From Azospirillum canadense (GTDB lineage Bacteria > Pseudomonadota > Alphaproteobacteria > Azospirillales > Azospirillaceae): a stretch of 64,000 nt of DNA. The notes below the pieces were generated by a model. The model searched no databases, had not been told where the DNA came from, and saw only the letters and a program-made list of their open reading frames with translations. The stretch is from NCBI RefSeq assembly GCF_025961225.1, contig NZ_JAOQNG010000001.1, positions 719,001 through 783,000 on the forward strand. The letters run 5' to 3'. The position numbers were made by a program, and so were the translations under genes. This document shows positions 49,826 through 59,141 of the stretch, in pieces; the stretch's first letter is position 1, and each line of letters opens with the position of its first letter.

Positions 49826-49880
49826 GCCCCCTCTCTCCCACCCCCACGCGGCCTGCGGGAGGTGGGCTGGGGAGGGGGCC
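49826..49880. repeat. REP-like hairpin between nifH and nifD (copy D)
   Basis: Starting GCCCCCTCTCTCCCACCCCC and ending GGGAGGTGGGCTGGGGAGGG GGC, it can fold into a long C/G hairpin in the 142-base nifH-nifD spacer. It is a shorter, diverged relative of copies A-C. Confidence 0.65.
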
Positions 49881-49913
49881 AGTTCAGACCTTTGCCCCGA
49901 TGGGACGCAGGTA

Positions 49914-50807
<894 letters not shown>

Positions 50808-50882
50808 TCACTCCTTTGCTTGGGTCTACAGGGTGTCCGTAATCTCGTGGCGGCCAGCCCGCGGCCGCTTCGACCCTGTATT

Positions 50883-50898
50883 TGCATGCCCCGTGCCA
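50883..50898 (-). promoter_or_regulatory. Sigma-54 promoter of nifHDK
   Basis: TGGCACGGGGCATGCA on the minus strand matches the -24/-12 consensus (ATGCA for TTGCA). A near IHF site (TTTCAATGTCTTG, one mismatch) lies at 50915-50927. Confidence 0.9.
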
Positions 50899-50967
50899 GA
50901 TTGCGGGTATTTCTCAAGACATTGAAAAACAACAGAAAAAGAGATTGCGGACGATTGTGGTCCCCAT

Positions 50968-50983
50968 TGTCGCCCCTGTGACA
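50968..50983. promoter_or_regulatory. NifA upstream activator site 1 for nifH
   Basis: TGTCGCCCCTGTGACA fits TGT-N10-ACA and overlaps the next site by seven bases. Confidence 0.85.
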
Positions 50984-50992
50984 TACCCGACA
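50977..50992. promoter_or_regulatory. NifA upstream activator site 2 for nifH
   Basis: TGTGACATACCCGACA fits TGT-N10-ACA. Its first seven bases are shared with site 1, so both cannot be filled in the same way at once. Confidence 0.85.
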
Positions 50993-51111
50993 ATCCCCGA
51001 CAAAACCGTATTTTTTGTCGGGTCTCTTGCAATGGACTTTATGAGAAGTGCAGGGCCGTGGGTTGGGTGCGGGCGCAGCCGGAACCCAACATCGTCGTCA
51101 TGGACGGGGCG

Positions 51112-52446
51112 TCAGGCGGCGCCGTGCTTCAGCGCCTCGCGCGCGACGACGAGGCGCATGGCCAACTCCTCCAACTCCTCCTCGTGGCCCATGTCGTAGA
51201 GGAGCTGGGTCAGCGACTGGCTGCGGGCGAGCAGGCGGCGCGCCTTGGCGAGATCGCAGGGGCGGGCGAGGATGGTTTCGATCAGCCGTTCGCCGGCCAA
51301 GCGGGCCAGTGCGTTGGTGCGCTCGACCAGCCGCTGCTCCAGCGTGTCGAGCGTGGCTGGCCGCCCTGCGTGGTCGATGCGGGTGCAGAACTGGTGCAGC
51401 GCGCCCAGCTGGCGCAGCAGCGCCTCGAACAGCAGGTCGCCAAGCTCTCCGCCGTTGGCGGCTTTTCCGACAAGCTCGAACAAGGTGTCGGAAAGCCGCC
51501 ACGCGGCCGACAGATAGTCGTTCAGCGCCTTGCGGTCGGCCGGCTCGACGAAGGGGCTGGCCTCCTCGCGGCTCTCCTCCTGGTCGTCCAGGTTGCGCAG
51601 CACCACCACGACCAGACCGTCCACCGAGTCCAAGGTGGCGAGGCTGGCGTGCAGCGCCTTGATGCCGCGGTCGGCGACGAAGCCCTCCACACCATCGGTT
51701 GCGCGGCGCAGGGCGAAGCGGGTCAGCCGGCGGGATTGATAAACGATGTCCTTCAGCGCGGTGGTGGAGCCCAGCGTCTCCAGCACCAGTCGCCGCGTTT
51801 CGAAGCGCAGCAGCGCGTGGGCCAGCGCGTCGATGTTGCTGCTGGGGTCGCCGGGCTCGGACTCCGGCGCAGCGCGGACCAGCCGGTCGGCGTCGGCGCG
51901 GGCGTCGGCCTCCAGCGCCGCGACCACAGCAACCATGGAGCCGCGCCCGGCGCCGCGCAGCAGCGTGACCAGGGACTTCATCGCCGCCGCTACGTCCAGG
52001 GCGCTGGGTAGGGCATCCTCCGCCGACACCTTTCCGTCAACCAGCCGGTCGATCAGATGGTCGCGCAGGCGGGGCAGCAGGACGTCCAGAACGATCGGCG
52101 CGGTCGGGCGCAGCAGCGCTTCCAGCAGGCGGCCCTGCGGCTGGCCGATCATGGTCGCCAGCGGGTTCAGCGGCTTGGGCACGAGGCGGGGGCGGTGCGG
52201 TTCCAGCAGGGCCAGGACCTCGTCGGCGCGCATCGGCGTGATGGTGCCGCGCAGCAGGCGGGCCAGCGTCACCGCGTCGCGGGCCTCCCGCACGCCGCGC
52301 AACGGGGTTGGGGCGGGAGGCTGCGCCGAGCGCGGAGCGCCGGGGCGGTGGGCGCTTCGTTCCGGTGCCGCGGCGGGCGGAAGCGCAAGCGTCGGGGCCG
52401 CCACACGGTTGCGCGCCTCCTTGTCCTGCCGCTTCATCGGCCACAT
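51112..52446 (-). CDS. Uncharacterised 444-residue helical protein between nifH and draT
   Basis: I do not recognise this protein. It has no signal peptide, membrane segment or metal-binding Cys cluster (only a lone Cys or two). The first ~60 residues are Pro/Ala/Arg-rich and probably disordered; the rest is predicted all-helical with many Leu/Ala/Asp/Arg heptads (AVTLARLLRGTITPMRADEV, RLLARSQSLTQLLYDMGHEE). Start 52446 follows GAGG; ATG 52437 is an alternative. Its 3' end lies 66 bases from the outer edge of the nifH regulatory region on the same strand as nifH, so its transcript may run into it. Divergent from draT. Confidence 0.65.
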   Translation of the reverse strand: MWPMKRQDKEARNRVAAPTLALPPAAAPERSAHRPGAPRSAQPPAPTPLRGVREARDAVTLARLLRGTITPMRADEVLALLEPHRPRLVPKPLNPLATMIGQPQGRLLEALLRPTAPIVLDVLLPRLRDHLIDRLVDGKVSAEDALPSALDVAAAMKSLVTLLRGAGRGSMVAVVAALEADARADADRLVRAAPESEPGDPSSNIDALAHALLRFETRRLVLETLGSTTALKDIVYQSRRLTRFALRRATDGVEGFVADRGIKALHASLATLDSVDGLVVVVLRNLDDQEESREEASPFVEPADRKALNDYLSAAWRLSDTLFELVGKAANGGELGDLLFEALLRQLGALHQFCTRIDHAGRPATLDTLEQRLVERTNALARLAGERLIETILARPCDLAKARRLLARSQSLTQLLYDMGHEEELEELAMRLVVAREALKHGAA

Positions 52447-52704
52447 GCTACAGCCTCGTCTTGCGGTGTCGTCTTGCGGTGTCTTGGAAACGACCCCTTG
52501 AACTATGGTGTGCCGGGGCCATCCAATCAAACGGATATTTTTCGGATGACAGGGTTAACTCGGAATATACTTGAAAGAGTTTTTGAGTTGTTTCGACTTT
52601 CGAAACGTCGTGCGCGCCGCGACTGCGATGCACGGTCAACGCCGGCCCTTGGCGGACGCCTCCATTCGGAGTATCCATTCGAAAAGTAAGGCTTTGGGGT
52701 TCGA

Positions 52705-53598
52705 ATGGCGGACGGGGCGGTGAGCGTGGGGGGCGGCAGCCGGGACGCGAACGGGCGGTTGGTCGATGCGGATTCGCCGCTCGCGCTGCGGGCGCACCGC
52801 ACCAACCTGCTGAACGTCGCGGCCGAGGCGCTGTGCAGCGAGGATTTCAACGACGCGCCGCGCCGCCTGCGCATCGCCGCCACGCGGAACGAGCACGCCG
52901 TGCTGTTCGAGGCGCTGGACGAGAGCCCCAACAGCCTGATCGCCGCCGACATCTTCCAGCACTACATGGCCTTCACCTTCGGCCTGAACCCCGACTTCTC
53001 GGGCGCCGAGGGGGCGGACGGCAAGCGGCGCTACCGCGCCAGCTACCTGCGCCTGCTGAAGGGCTGGATGTTCGACAGCAACAATTCGGAGGGCGCGGTG
53101 CTGAAGGGCTGGGTGGAAAGCCGCTTCGGCCTGCTGCCCACCTACCACAAGGAACCGATCCTGCGCTTCGCGTCCGACGCCTGGCGGACCTATGGCGAGG
53201 AGAAGCTCTCCACCCGCTTCCACAACAACAACATCCACCTGCAACTCGACCTGATGTACGAGTATTGCCAGTGGTGGATGCGCCGCGGCTGGCCCGACGC
53301 GCCCATGCCGTCGCGCGCCAGCCACATCCGGCTGTACCGCGGCGTGAACAATTTCGAGGAACACCACATCGTCGCGCGTCCCGACAAGCGCACGGCGGTG
53401 CTCCGTCTCAACAATCTCTGCTCCTTTTCTATCGAGCGCGACATCGCCGGCCAGTTCGGCGACTACATCCTGGAAACCTGGGTTCCGCTCACCAAGGTCG
53501 TCTTCTTTCGCGACATTCTGCCGCGCTATCCTTTCAAGGGCGAGGGGGAATATTTGGTGGTCGGCGGGGACTACAGGGTGGGGGTGTCGCTTCTCTGA
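52705..53598 (+). CDS. draT: NAD+-dinitrogen-reductase ADP-ribosyltransferase DraT
   Basis: A 297-residue DraT. It moves ADP-ribose from NAD+ to Arg101 of NifH when ammonium appears or energy fails, switching nitrogenase off. Family stretches are TNLLNVAAEALCSEDFND, DESPNSLIAADIFQHYMAFTF, HIRLYRGVNNFEEHHIV, NNLCSFSIERDIAGQFGD and VFFRDILPRYPFKGEGEYLV with the active-site glutamate region. Its end is 28 bases before draG, so both are on one transcript. DraT is normally held in check by GlnB/PII, not encoded here. Confidence 0.97.
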   Translation: MADGAVSVGGGSRDANGRLVDADSPLALRAHRTNLLNVAAEALCSEDFNDAPRRLRIAATRNEHAVLFEALDESPNSLIAADIFQHYMAFTFGLNPDFSGAEGADGKRRYRASYLRLLKGWMFDSNNSEGAVLKGWVESRFGLLPTYHKEPILRFASDAWRTYGEEKLSTRFHNNNIHLQLDLMYEYCQWWMRRGWPDAPMPSRASHIRLYRGVNNFEEHHIVARPDKRTAVLRLNNLCSFSIERDIAGQFGDYILETWVPLTKVVFFRDILPRYPFKGEGEYLVVGGDYRVGVSLL

Positions 53599-53626
53599 CA
53601 ACCGATCGCGGGACTGAATCCGGCCC

Positions 53627-54520
53627 ATGACCCAACATTCCACTCGCTCGCGCGCGCTGGGAGCCTACCTCGGGCTTGCCTGCGGCGACGCGCTGGGCGC
53701 AACCGTCGAGTTCCTGACAAAGGGCGAGATCGCCCACCAATACGGCGTGCACAAGCACATCAAGGGCGGCGGCTGGCTGAAGCTGCCGGTCGGGGCCGTG
53801 ACCGACGACACGGAGATGTCGCTGCACCTCGGCCGCGCCATCCTCTCCGGCCCGGAGTGGGACGCCCGGCGCGCGGCGGAGGAGTTCGTCGTCTGGCTGA
53901 AGGGCATTCCGGTCGATGTCGGGGACACGACACGGCGTGGCATCCGCCGCTTCATCATGCACGGAACCCTGTCAGAACCGGACAACGAGTATCACGGCGG
54001 CAACGGGGCGGCGATGCGCAACCTGCCGGTGGCGCTGGCGACGCTGGGCGACGACGAGGCCTTCGAACGCTGGACGCTGGAGCAGGCGCACATCACCCAC
54101 TGCAACGCCCTGTCCGACTCCGCCACGCTGGCGCTGGGCCACATGGTGCGGCGGCTGGTGATGGGCGGCGGCGTGCTGGACGTGCGCGACGAGAGCAACA
54201 AGCTCGTCGCGAAGCACCGCCAATTCAAGTTCCAGCCCTACCGCGGGCTGTCGACCGCCTTCATCGTCGACACGATGCAGACGGTGATGCACTACTACTT
54301 CCAGACCGATTCGGTGGAATCCTGCGTCGTCGAGACGGTGAACCAGGGCGGCGACGCCGACACCACCGGCGCCATCGCCGGCATGCTGGCCGGCGCGACC
54401 TATGGGGTTGAGAACATCCCGCCGCGCTGGCTGCGCAAGCTCGACCGCGAGGTCTACGACGAAATCTGCGCCCAGGTGGACGGGCTGCTCGCCCGCGCCC
54501 CGGCGCTTCGCAAGGGGTGA
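53627..54520 (+). CDS. draG: ADP-ribosyl-dinitrogen reductase hydrolase DraG
   Basis: A 297-residue dinuclear-manganese hydrolase that removes ADP-ribose from NifH, reactivating nitrogenase. Metal-ligand motifs are AVTDDTEMSLHLGR (Asp/Thr pair near residue 60), and NQGGDADTTGAIAGMLAGA with the second Asp-Asp-Thr-type cluster. The N-terminal LGAYLGLACGDALGATVEF is the family start. DraG is sequestered by GlnZ/AmtB in related bacteria. Complete and of normal length. Confidence 0.97.
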   Translation: MTQHSTRSRALGAYLGLACGDALGATVEFLTKGEIAHQYGVHKHIKGGGWLKLPVGAVTDDTEMSLHLGRAILSGPEWDARRAAEEFVVWLKGIPVDVGDTTRRGIRRFIMHGTLSEPDNEYHGGNGAAMRNLPVALATLGDDEAFERWTLEQAHITHCNALSDSATLALGHMVRRLVMGGGVLDVRDESNKLVAKHRQFKFQPYRGLSTAFIVDTMQTVMHYYFQTDSVESCVVETVNQGGDADTTGAIAGMLAGATYGVENIPPRWLRKLDREVYDEICAQVDGLLARAPALRKG

Positions 54521-54523
54521 TCC

Positions 54524-54964
54524 ATGGCCGCCCAATCATACGACGTGATCTTCTTCGAAAAGCCCGGCTGCGCCGGCAACGCGCGCCAAAAGAAACTGCT
54601 GGCCGAGGCCGGCCACACCGTCCAGGCCCGCGACCTTTTGTCCGAGCCCTGGACGGCCGCGACCTTGCGCCCCTTCTTCGGCGACCGGCCGGTGGCGGAG
54701 TGGTTCAACCGCTCCGCTCCCGCGGTAAAGGCCGGGGAGGTCGATCCGGACGCGCTGGACGAGGCCGCGGCGCTGGCCGTGATGATCAAGACTCCGCTGC
54801 TGTTCCGCCGTCCGCTGATGCAGGTGGGCGACCGCCGCGACTGCGGCTTCGAGGCGGAACGGGTGGACGCCTGGATCGGGCTTGCCGCCAGTGCGCCGGA
54901 GGGCAAACTGGAAGGCTGCGCGCGTCCCGACATGCCGCCCTGTCCTGCGCCCGCAAAAGGGTGA
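54524..54964 (+). CDS. draB: ArsC/Spx-like nitrogenase-associated protein (DraB-like)
   Basis: A 146-residue thioredoxin-fold protein of the ArsC-like nitrogenase-associated family. Motif [19 protein letters not shown] carries a single conserved Cys (C-x-x-N), and [20 protein letters not shown] includes the cis-Pro region. Classic ArsC catalytic Arg positions are not clearly conserved. It starts three bases after draG and belongs to the draTG operon, as draB does in Rhodospirillum. Its function is unknown; redox-linked control of the switch is a reasonable guess. Confidence 0.82.
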   Translation: MAAQSYDVIFFEKPGCAGNARQKKLLAEAGHTVQARDLLSEPWTAATLRPFFGDRPVAEWFNRSAPAVKAGEVDPDALDEAAALAVMIKTPLLFRRPLMQVGDRRDCGFEAERVDAWIGLAASAPEGKLEGCARPDMPPCPAPAKG

Positions 54965-55043
54965 CGGAACCCTCCTGTGTGTCGTAGGTTTGCCCCGACG
55001 TGTCGAAAACCTGACACTGCATTTCCTGGATGGGGGCCGACCC

Positions 55044-55811
55044 ATGTGCGAGTTGCTGGGCATGAGCGCCAACGTGCCCACGGACATCTGCTTCAGCTTT
55101 CGCGGCCTGATGCGCCGCGGCGGGCAGACCGGTCCGCACCGCGACGGCTGGGGCATCGCCTTCTACGAGGGCAAGGGCTGCCGCACCTTTCACGACCCGG
55201 CGCCGAGCTGCGAGTCGGAGATCGCGCGGCTGGTCAGCAGCTATTCCATCAAGTCCTGCTCGGTCATCTCGCACATCCGCCGGGCCAACCGTGGCAAGGT
55301 GGCGCTGGAGAACACACACCCCTTCACGCGGGAGCTGTGGGGGCGGGTCTGGGCCTTCGCCCACAACGGCCAGCTTAAGGGGATCAAGGACCGGACGCTG
55401 ACCTTTTATGAACCCGTGGGGTCGACCGACAGCGAGCACGCCTTCTGCTGGTTGCTCGACCAGATCCGCATGCATTACCCGGCCCCGCCGAAGAACCCGG
55501 CGGCGCTGATGCGGCTGGTGCGGGATCTCGCGTCCGACCTCGGCCAGCTCGGCGTGTTCAACATGCTGCTCAGCGATGGGCGGCACCTGTGGTGCCACTG
55601 CGCCACCAACCTCGCCTGGCTGACCCGAAAGGCCCCCTTCGGCCCAGCGACCCTGATCGACGAGGACATGAGCGTGGACTTCGCGAAGGAGACCACGCCG
55701 AAGGACGTCGTCACCGTCGTGGCGACCCGCCCCCTGACCCGGGACGAGGACTGGACCGTCATGAAGGCGGGCGAGATGGTCGTGTTCCGTGGAGGGATCC
55801 AGGTCCGCTGA
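55044..55811 (+). CDS. Class II glutamine amidotransferase domain protein (YafJ-like)
   Basis: A 255-residue Ntn-type glutamine amidotransferase. Cys2 ([10 protein letters not shown]) becomes the catalytic N-terminal residue after Met removal, which fixes the start at 55044 rather than the upstream in-frame ATG at 55029. The glutamine site is in [15 protein letters not shown] and FAHNGQL. No synthase or ammonia-acceptor domain follows, so it acts with a partner or as a stand-alone hydrolase. It lies 79 bases after draB and may be carried in the same transcript, suggesting a link between glutamine level and nitrogenase control, by inference. Confidence 0.85.
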   Translation: MCELLGMSANVPTDICFSFRGLMRRGGQTGPHRDGWGIAFYEGKGCRTFHDPAPSCESEIARLVSSYSIKSCSVISHIRRANRGKVALENTHPFTRELWGRVWAFAHNGQLKGIKDRTLTFYEPVGSTDSEHAFCWLLDQIRMHYPAPPKNPAALMRLVRDLASDLGQLGVFNMLLSDGRHLWCHCATNLAWLTRKAPFGPATLIDEDMSVDFAKETTPKDVVTVVATRPLTRDEDWTVMKAGEMVVFRGGIQVR

Positions 55812-55973
55812 CCGGCGATTGTTCGTCACCGCGAAACAGTGATTGGCGGAGACGGCTCTCAATCGATTGGCGCGACGGGCGTATGGTCCAGGTCGAGACA
55901 TCACGAGGCGACGCAGCCGCCCCGGACGGGCGTCCAACCGGCGGCTCCGCTTCCAACGACCATGGACCTGATC

Positions 55974-56600
55974 ATGAAGCTTCTGCACATCGATTCCAGC
56001 CCGCTGGGCGACGCCTCCGTCACCCGCCAGCTGACCGCCTCCATCGTCGAGGCCTTCCGCGGCGCCGAGTCCGGTGTCGAGGTTGTCCGCCGCGACCTGA
56101 CCGTCGCCCCGCCGGACCACCTGACCGGCGAGCTGATGCAGGTCGTGAAGTTCCGCAACCTGGAGAGCCTGACCGCCCGCCAGAACGAGGAGCTGGTGCT
56201 GACCGACGCGCTGGTGGACGAGTTCCTGGCCGCCGACGTCGTGGTGATCGGCGCCCCGATGTACAACTTCACCATCCCGACCCAGCTGAAGGCCTGGATC
56301 GACCGCATCGCCCAGGCCGGCCGCACCTTCCGCTACACCGAGAAGGGCCCGGTCGGTCTGGCCGGCGGCAAGAAGGTGATCATCGCCTCGGCCCGCGGCG
56401 GCATGTATTCGACCAACCCGGCGCTGGCCGGCCTGGACCACCAGGAGTCCTACCTGCGCACGGTGCTGGGCTTCCTGGGCGTCACCGACGTGACGGTGGT
56501 CCGCGCCGAGGGCATCGGCATGGGCCCGGAGGCCCGCGCCAAGGCCATCGACGCGGCCCAGCGCGAGATCGAGGCGCTGGTCGCTCCGGTCGCCGCGTAA
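55974..56600 (+). CDS. azoR: FMN-dependent NADH-azoreductase
   Basis: A 208-residue flavodoxin-fold reductase. The FMN phosphate loop is MKLLHIDSSPLGDASVTRQL at the N-terminus; MYNFTIPTQLKAWIDRI and SARGGMYS are conserved around the isoalloxazine. It reduces quinones and azo compounds with NADH. The start could also be the in-frame ATG 12 bases upstream. It has its own upstream gap (55812-55973). A hairpin follows the stop at 56611-56635. Confidence 0.9.
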   Translation: MKLLHIDSSPLGDASVTRQLTASIVEAFRGAESGVEVVRRDLTVAPPDHLTGELMQVVKFRNLESLTARQNEELVLTDALVDEFLAADVVVIGAPMYNFTIPTQLKAWIDRIAQAGRTFRYTEKGPVGLAGGKKVIIASARGGMYSTNPALAGLDHQESYLRTVLGFLGVTDVTVVRAEGIGMGPEARAKAIDAAQREIEALVAPVAA

Positions 56601-56610
56601 GGTTCCCGGA

Positions 56611-56635
56611 CGGCGGTGGGATCACCCCACCGCCG
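56611..56635. terminator. Hairpin between convergent azoR and the SIR2-like gene
   Basis: CGGCGGTGGG / CCCACCGCCG, ten pairs with a 5-base loop and no T tract. It overlaps the stop codon of the minus-strand gene and may serve both. Confidence 0.5.
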
Positions 56636-57485
56636 CGCCGATCCGCTGGATCGCCTTGCCCAGGGGCAGGTCGAGGCGGGTGATGTTGTGCAGTTCCAGG
56701 AAGCGGGCCTCGTTCTTGGACAGCTCGCCCTCGATGACCGCCCAGTGCCTGTCCGACGACCGCTTGGCGATCTGCCGGCCGAAGGTGCGCTGGATTTCCT
56801 GATCGAAGCGGCAGCCGAGATAGAGGAAGTTCCGGCCCGTGCGGCGTTCCTGCACGACGGCGGGGATCGGCGTCTGGATGTCGATCTCCGTCAGGATCTC
56901 GACGAAGTCGCTGTCGGAGATCAGGTAGTTTCCGGCCGGCGTGGCGCTGCCCGACGGCTTGTAGAGGATGGTTTCCCAGCCCGCGGCGGCCTCGGCGGTG
57001 ACCTCGGTCCCGTCAGGGCCGTAGTATTTCACCCATTCCCCGGCACCCTGCGGGTGGGAGATGCCCTGGATTTGGCCCCAGGAATGGGGGGTCCCGGCCA
57101 GCAGCGTTTCCAGCGCGTTGTCGTACCAGACGTCGACAATCATCGGCGGGGCGGGCAGGGCGGCCAGCCATGCGTGCACCGGCGTGACCGGCGCGTCGCG
57201 CCGGAAGATCTCGTTGAGGATCGCGTCCAGCGTCTTGCGGTGGCGCCGCGATTCGATGAACTGCGCGACGGCGGTCAACTGGCTGCGGATGCGGCCGGGG
57301 GCCGCGACCTTGGCGTTCAGCCGCTGCGCCAGCTCCAGCGAGTTGCGCGGGATGGGGCACTCGGCTTCCGGCAGCAGCGCGTAGGCGCCGGGCCCGAGGT
57401 AGGGCACGACCTGCCGGGCCTTCAGGCCGGCGGCGATGTCGGTGATGATGGTGTCGCTGCTGTCGAGAAGGGTGGTGTCGGTCAT
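56622..57485 (-). CDS. SIR2-like domain protein of the nif region
   Basis: A 287-residue protein with a SIR2_2-type Rossmann start: KARQVVPYLGPGAYALL, in place of the usual VPFLGAGAS nucleotide loop. Later parts are NFLYLGCRFDQEIQRTFGRQ, which resembles the second nucleotide strand of the family. A clear catalytic His in the sirtuin position is not apparent, so NAD binding or NADase action is possible but not shown. It lies downstream of the DegT-like gene across a REP-like element. SIR2-like proteins are repeatedly found in nif clusters, role unknown; DraT nearby also uses NAD+. Confidence 0.7.
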   Translation of the reverse strand: MTDTTLLDSSDTIITDIAAGLKARQVVPYLGPGAYALLPEAECPIPRNSLELAQRLNAKVAAPGRIRSQLTAVAQFIESRRHRKTLDAILNEIFRRDAPVTPVHAWLAALPAPPMIVDVWYDNALETLLAGTPHSWGQIQGISHPQGAGEWVKYYGPDGTEVTAEAAAGWETILYKPSGSATPAGNYLISDSDFVEILTEIDIQTPIPAVVQERRTGRNFLYLGCRFDQEIQRTFGRQIAKRSSDRHWAVIEGELSKNEARFLELHNITRLDLPLGKAIQRIGAAVG

Positions 57486-57524
57486 GCTAACCCTGTTCGG
57501 CTGGGTGGCGTTGTCGACACGCTT

Positions 57525-57639
57525 GCCCCCACCCTAACCCTCCCCCGCTGGGCGGGGGAGGGGACTGCCGCAGGCTCCCAATCAAGCCCTCCCCTGCGAA
57601 GCGGGGGAGGGAGGGACCCGCGAAGCGGGAGGGTGGGGG
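57525..57639. repeat. REP-like palindromic element, copy C
   Basis: GCCCCCACCCTAACCC at one end and GGGAGGGTGGGGG at the other bracket two inner hairpins (CCCCCGCTGGGCGGGGG and CCCCTGCGAAGCGGGG). It fills the gap between the DegT-like and SIR2-like genes. Confidence 0.8.
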
Positions 57640-57663
57640 TATTCGCGCCACGACGCTCCGGTT

Positions 57664-58851
57664 TCACAAATAGATCGCCGCACCGGCGCCCGTGTTGACG
57701 GTGGCGTCCTTCAGCGTTTCCACGATGAAGGCCACTTGGCCCTCGGTCACCTTGTGGTGCAGCGGTAGGGCGAGGACGCGGTCCACCGTCTTCTGGCAGA
57801 CCGGGCAGTCGGCCCGGCTGGCGCCGCGCTCCTGGTAGTATTGCTGGCTGTAGAGCGCCTGGCCGTAGTCGGACGCGTCGATGTCGTGGGTGTCCAGGTC
57901 CTCAAGGATCGCCTTGCGCCCGCTGGCCGTGAAGCGCGTTCCGAGGTGCACCGTGTAGACCATGGGGTGCACGTCGTTGGCGCCCGGCCCCTTGTAGGGC
58001 GGCTTGATCCCCTCGAAGGCCGCCATGGCCGCCTCGTAGAAGGCGACGACGCGGCGGCGCTTCTCCAGGATCTCCGGAAGCCGCTTCAACTGCACGAGGC
58101 CGAGCGCGGCGTTCAGGTTGCTCAGACCCGCTTGGTAGGGGACGTTGCGGGTGATGACCACCGTGTTGCGGTGCTCCACCTCGCGCCGGCGCAGGTAGCG
58201 CAGGCGGTGGGCGAGGTCTTTGTCGTCGGTCACGATCATCCCGCCCTCGCCGGCCAGCAGGACGCCGGGCTCGGAGAAGTCGAAGACCGCGCAGTCGCCG
58301 AAGCTGCCGACCAGCCGGCCCTTGTAGGTGGAGCCGATCGCCTCCGTCGAATCCTCGATCAGGAACAGGCCCTTGTCCTTGGCCAGCCGGGTCAGCTCGT
58401 CCCAATGGGCGGGGTGGCCGTTGACGTTGCCGGCCAGGATGGCCTTGGTCTGCGGCGTGATCTTCGCCGCCGCCTTTTCCGGGTTCAGCGTGTGCTGCCA
58501 GTAGTCGATGTCCGCGAAGACCGGCGTGCCGCCGGCCAGCGTGACCGCGTGCTGCACCTGGTGCCAGCCGTAGGGGGAGCAGACCACCTCGTCCCCCGGC
58601 CCGATGCCCAGCGCCTTCATCACCAGCAACGTGCCCAGCGTGCCGCTGGACACCGCGACCGCGTGGGCGCGGCCGACGTAGGACGCGAAGGCGTCCTCGA
58701 AGGCCTGGGTCATCCGCCCGTCGCTGAGCCCGCCGGAGGTGAGGACGCGGCCCAGCACCTCCACCTCGACCTCCGAGATGTCGGGATCGACCAGCGGGAT
58801 GTAGTCGGAAAGCTCACCCTCATCCTCGATGCCGTCCTCGATATCGGTCAT
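57664..58851 (-). CDS. DegT/DnrJ/EryC1-type aminotransferase-fold protein lacking the PLP lysine
   Basis: A 395-residue fold-type I protein. It matches the sugar aminotransferase family over its whole length: DPDISEVEVEVLGRVLTSGG, AVSSGTLGTLLVMKALGIGP, DEVVCSPYGWHQVQHAV, LIEDSTEAIGSTYKGRLVGS and GDCAVFDFSEPGVLLAGEGG. In active members the last segment reads F.F...K...AGEGG; here Gly196 replaces the Schiff-base lysine. It ends with a CPVCQ pair and a conserved tail. Without the lysine, ordinary PLP transamination is unlikely, so it may be a pseudoenzyme, a dehydratase of the ColD kind, or a regulator. It is the last gene of the nifB operon; the 94-residue gene's stop directly abuts its start. 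Confidence 0.82.
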   Translation of the reverse strand: MTDIEDGIEDEGELSDYIPLVDPDISEVEVEVLGRVLTSGGLSDGRMTQAFEDAFASYVGRAHAVAVSSGTLGTLLVMKALGIGPGDEVVCSPYGWHQVQHAVTLAGGTPVFADIDYWQHTLNPEKAAAKITPQTKAILAGNVNGHPAHWDELTRLAKDKGLFLIEDSTEAIGSTYKGRLVGSFGDCAVFDFSEPGVLLAGEGGMIVTDDKDLAHRLRYLRRREVEHRNTVVITRNVPYQAGLSNLNAALGLVQLKRLPEILEKRRRVVAFYEAAMAAFEGIKPPYKGPGANDVHPMVYTVHLGTRFTASGRKAILEDLDTHDIDASDYGQALYSQQYYQERGASRADCPVCQKTVDRVLALPLHHKVTEGQVAFIVETLKDATVNTGAGAAIYL

Positions 58852-59136
58852 TCAATCGTCCTCATCGCTTTGGGCGATCACGACGCCGGTCGCGCTGTCC
58901 GGCTTGTCGGTGATCAGCCAGCAATGGTTGTTGCCGTCGACCAGGTAGAGGTTGAAGCCGGGCTGCTCCCGGAAGGGCTCCTCCGCCATCACCGCGGCGT
59001 GCGCCCCGGTGACGTTGGACAGGTCCGGGTTCGCCTCGCGCACCGCCCGCACCACGGCGTCCAGCGAGGTCCCCCGGGCGAACAGGCCGCCGGCGAGTGC
59101 TGTGATGGCGTCGATCCGGTCCGGGGTGATCGCCAT
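58852..59136 (-). CDS. Uncharacterised 94-residue nif-operon protein
   Basis: A small soluble protein I cannot assign to a named family. N-terminal half (MAITPDRIDAITALAGGLFA, then TSLDAVVRAVREANP) is helical; the C-terminal half is beta-rich with NLYLVDGNNHCWLITDKPDS and an acidic end. It contains one Cys. Its stop lies directly against the start of the DegT-like gene, and its start lies five bases after the nifT stop, so all three are tightly coupled. This arrangement suggests a joint role in nitrogenase maturation or protection. Confidence 0.75.
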   Translation of the reverse strand: MAITPDRIDAITALAGGLFARGTSLDAVVRAVREANPDLSNVTGAHAAVMAEEPFREQPGFNLYLVDGNNHCWLITDKPDSATGVVIAQSDEDD

Positions 59137-59141
59137 GGCCG

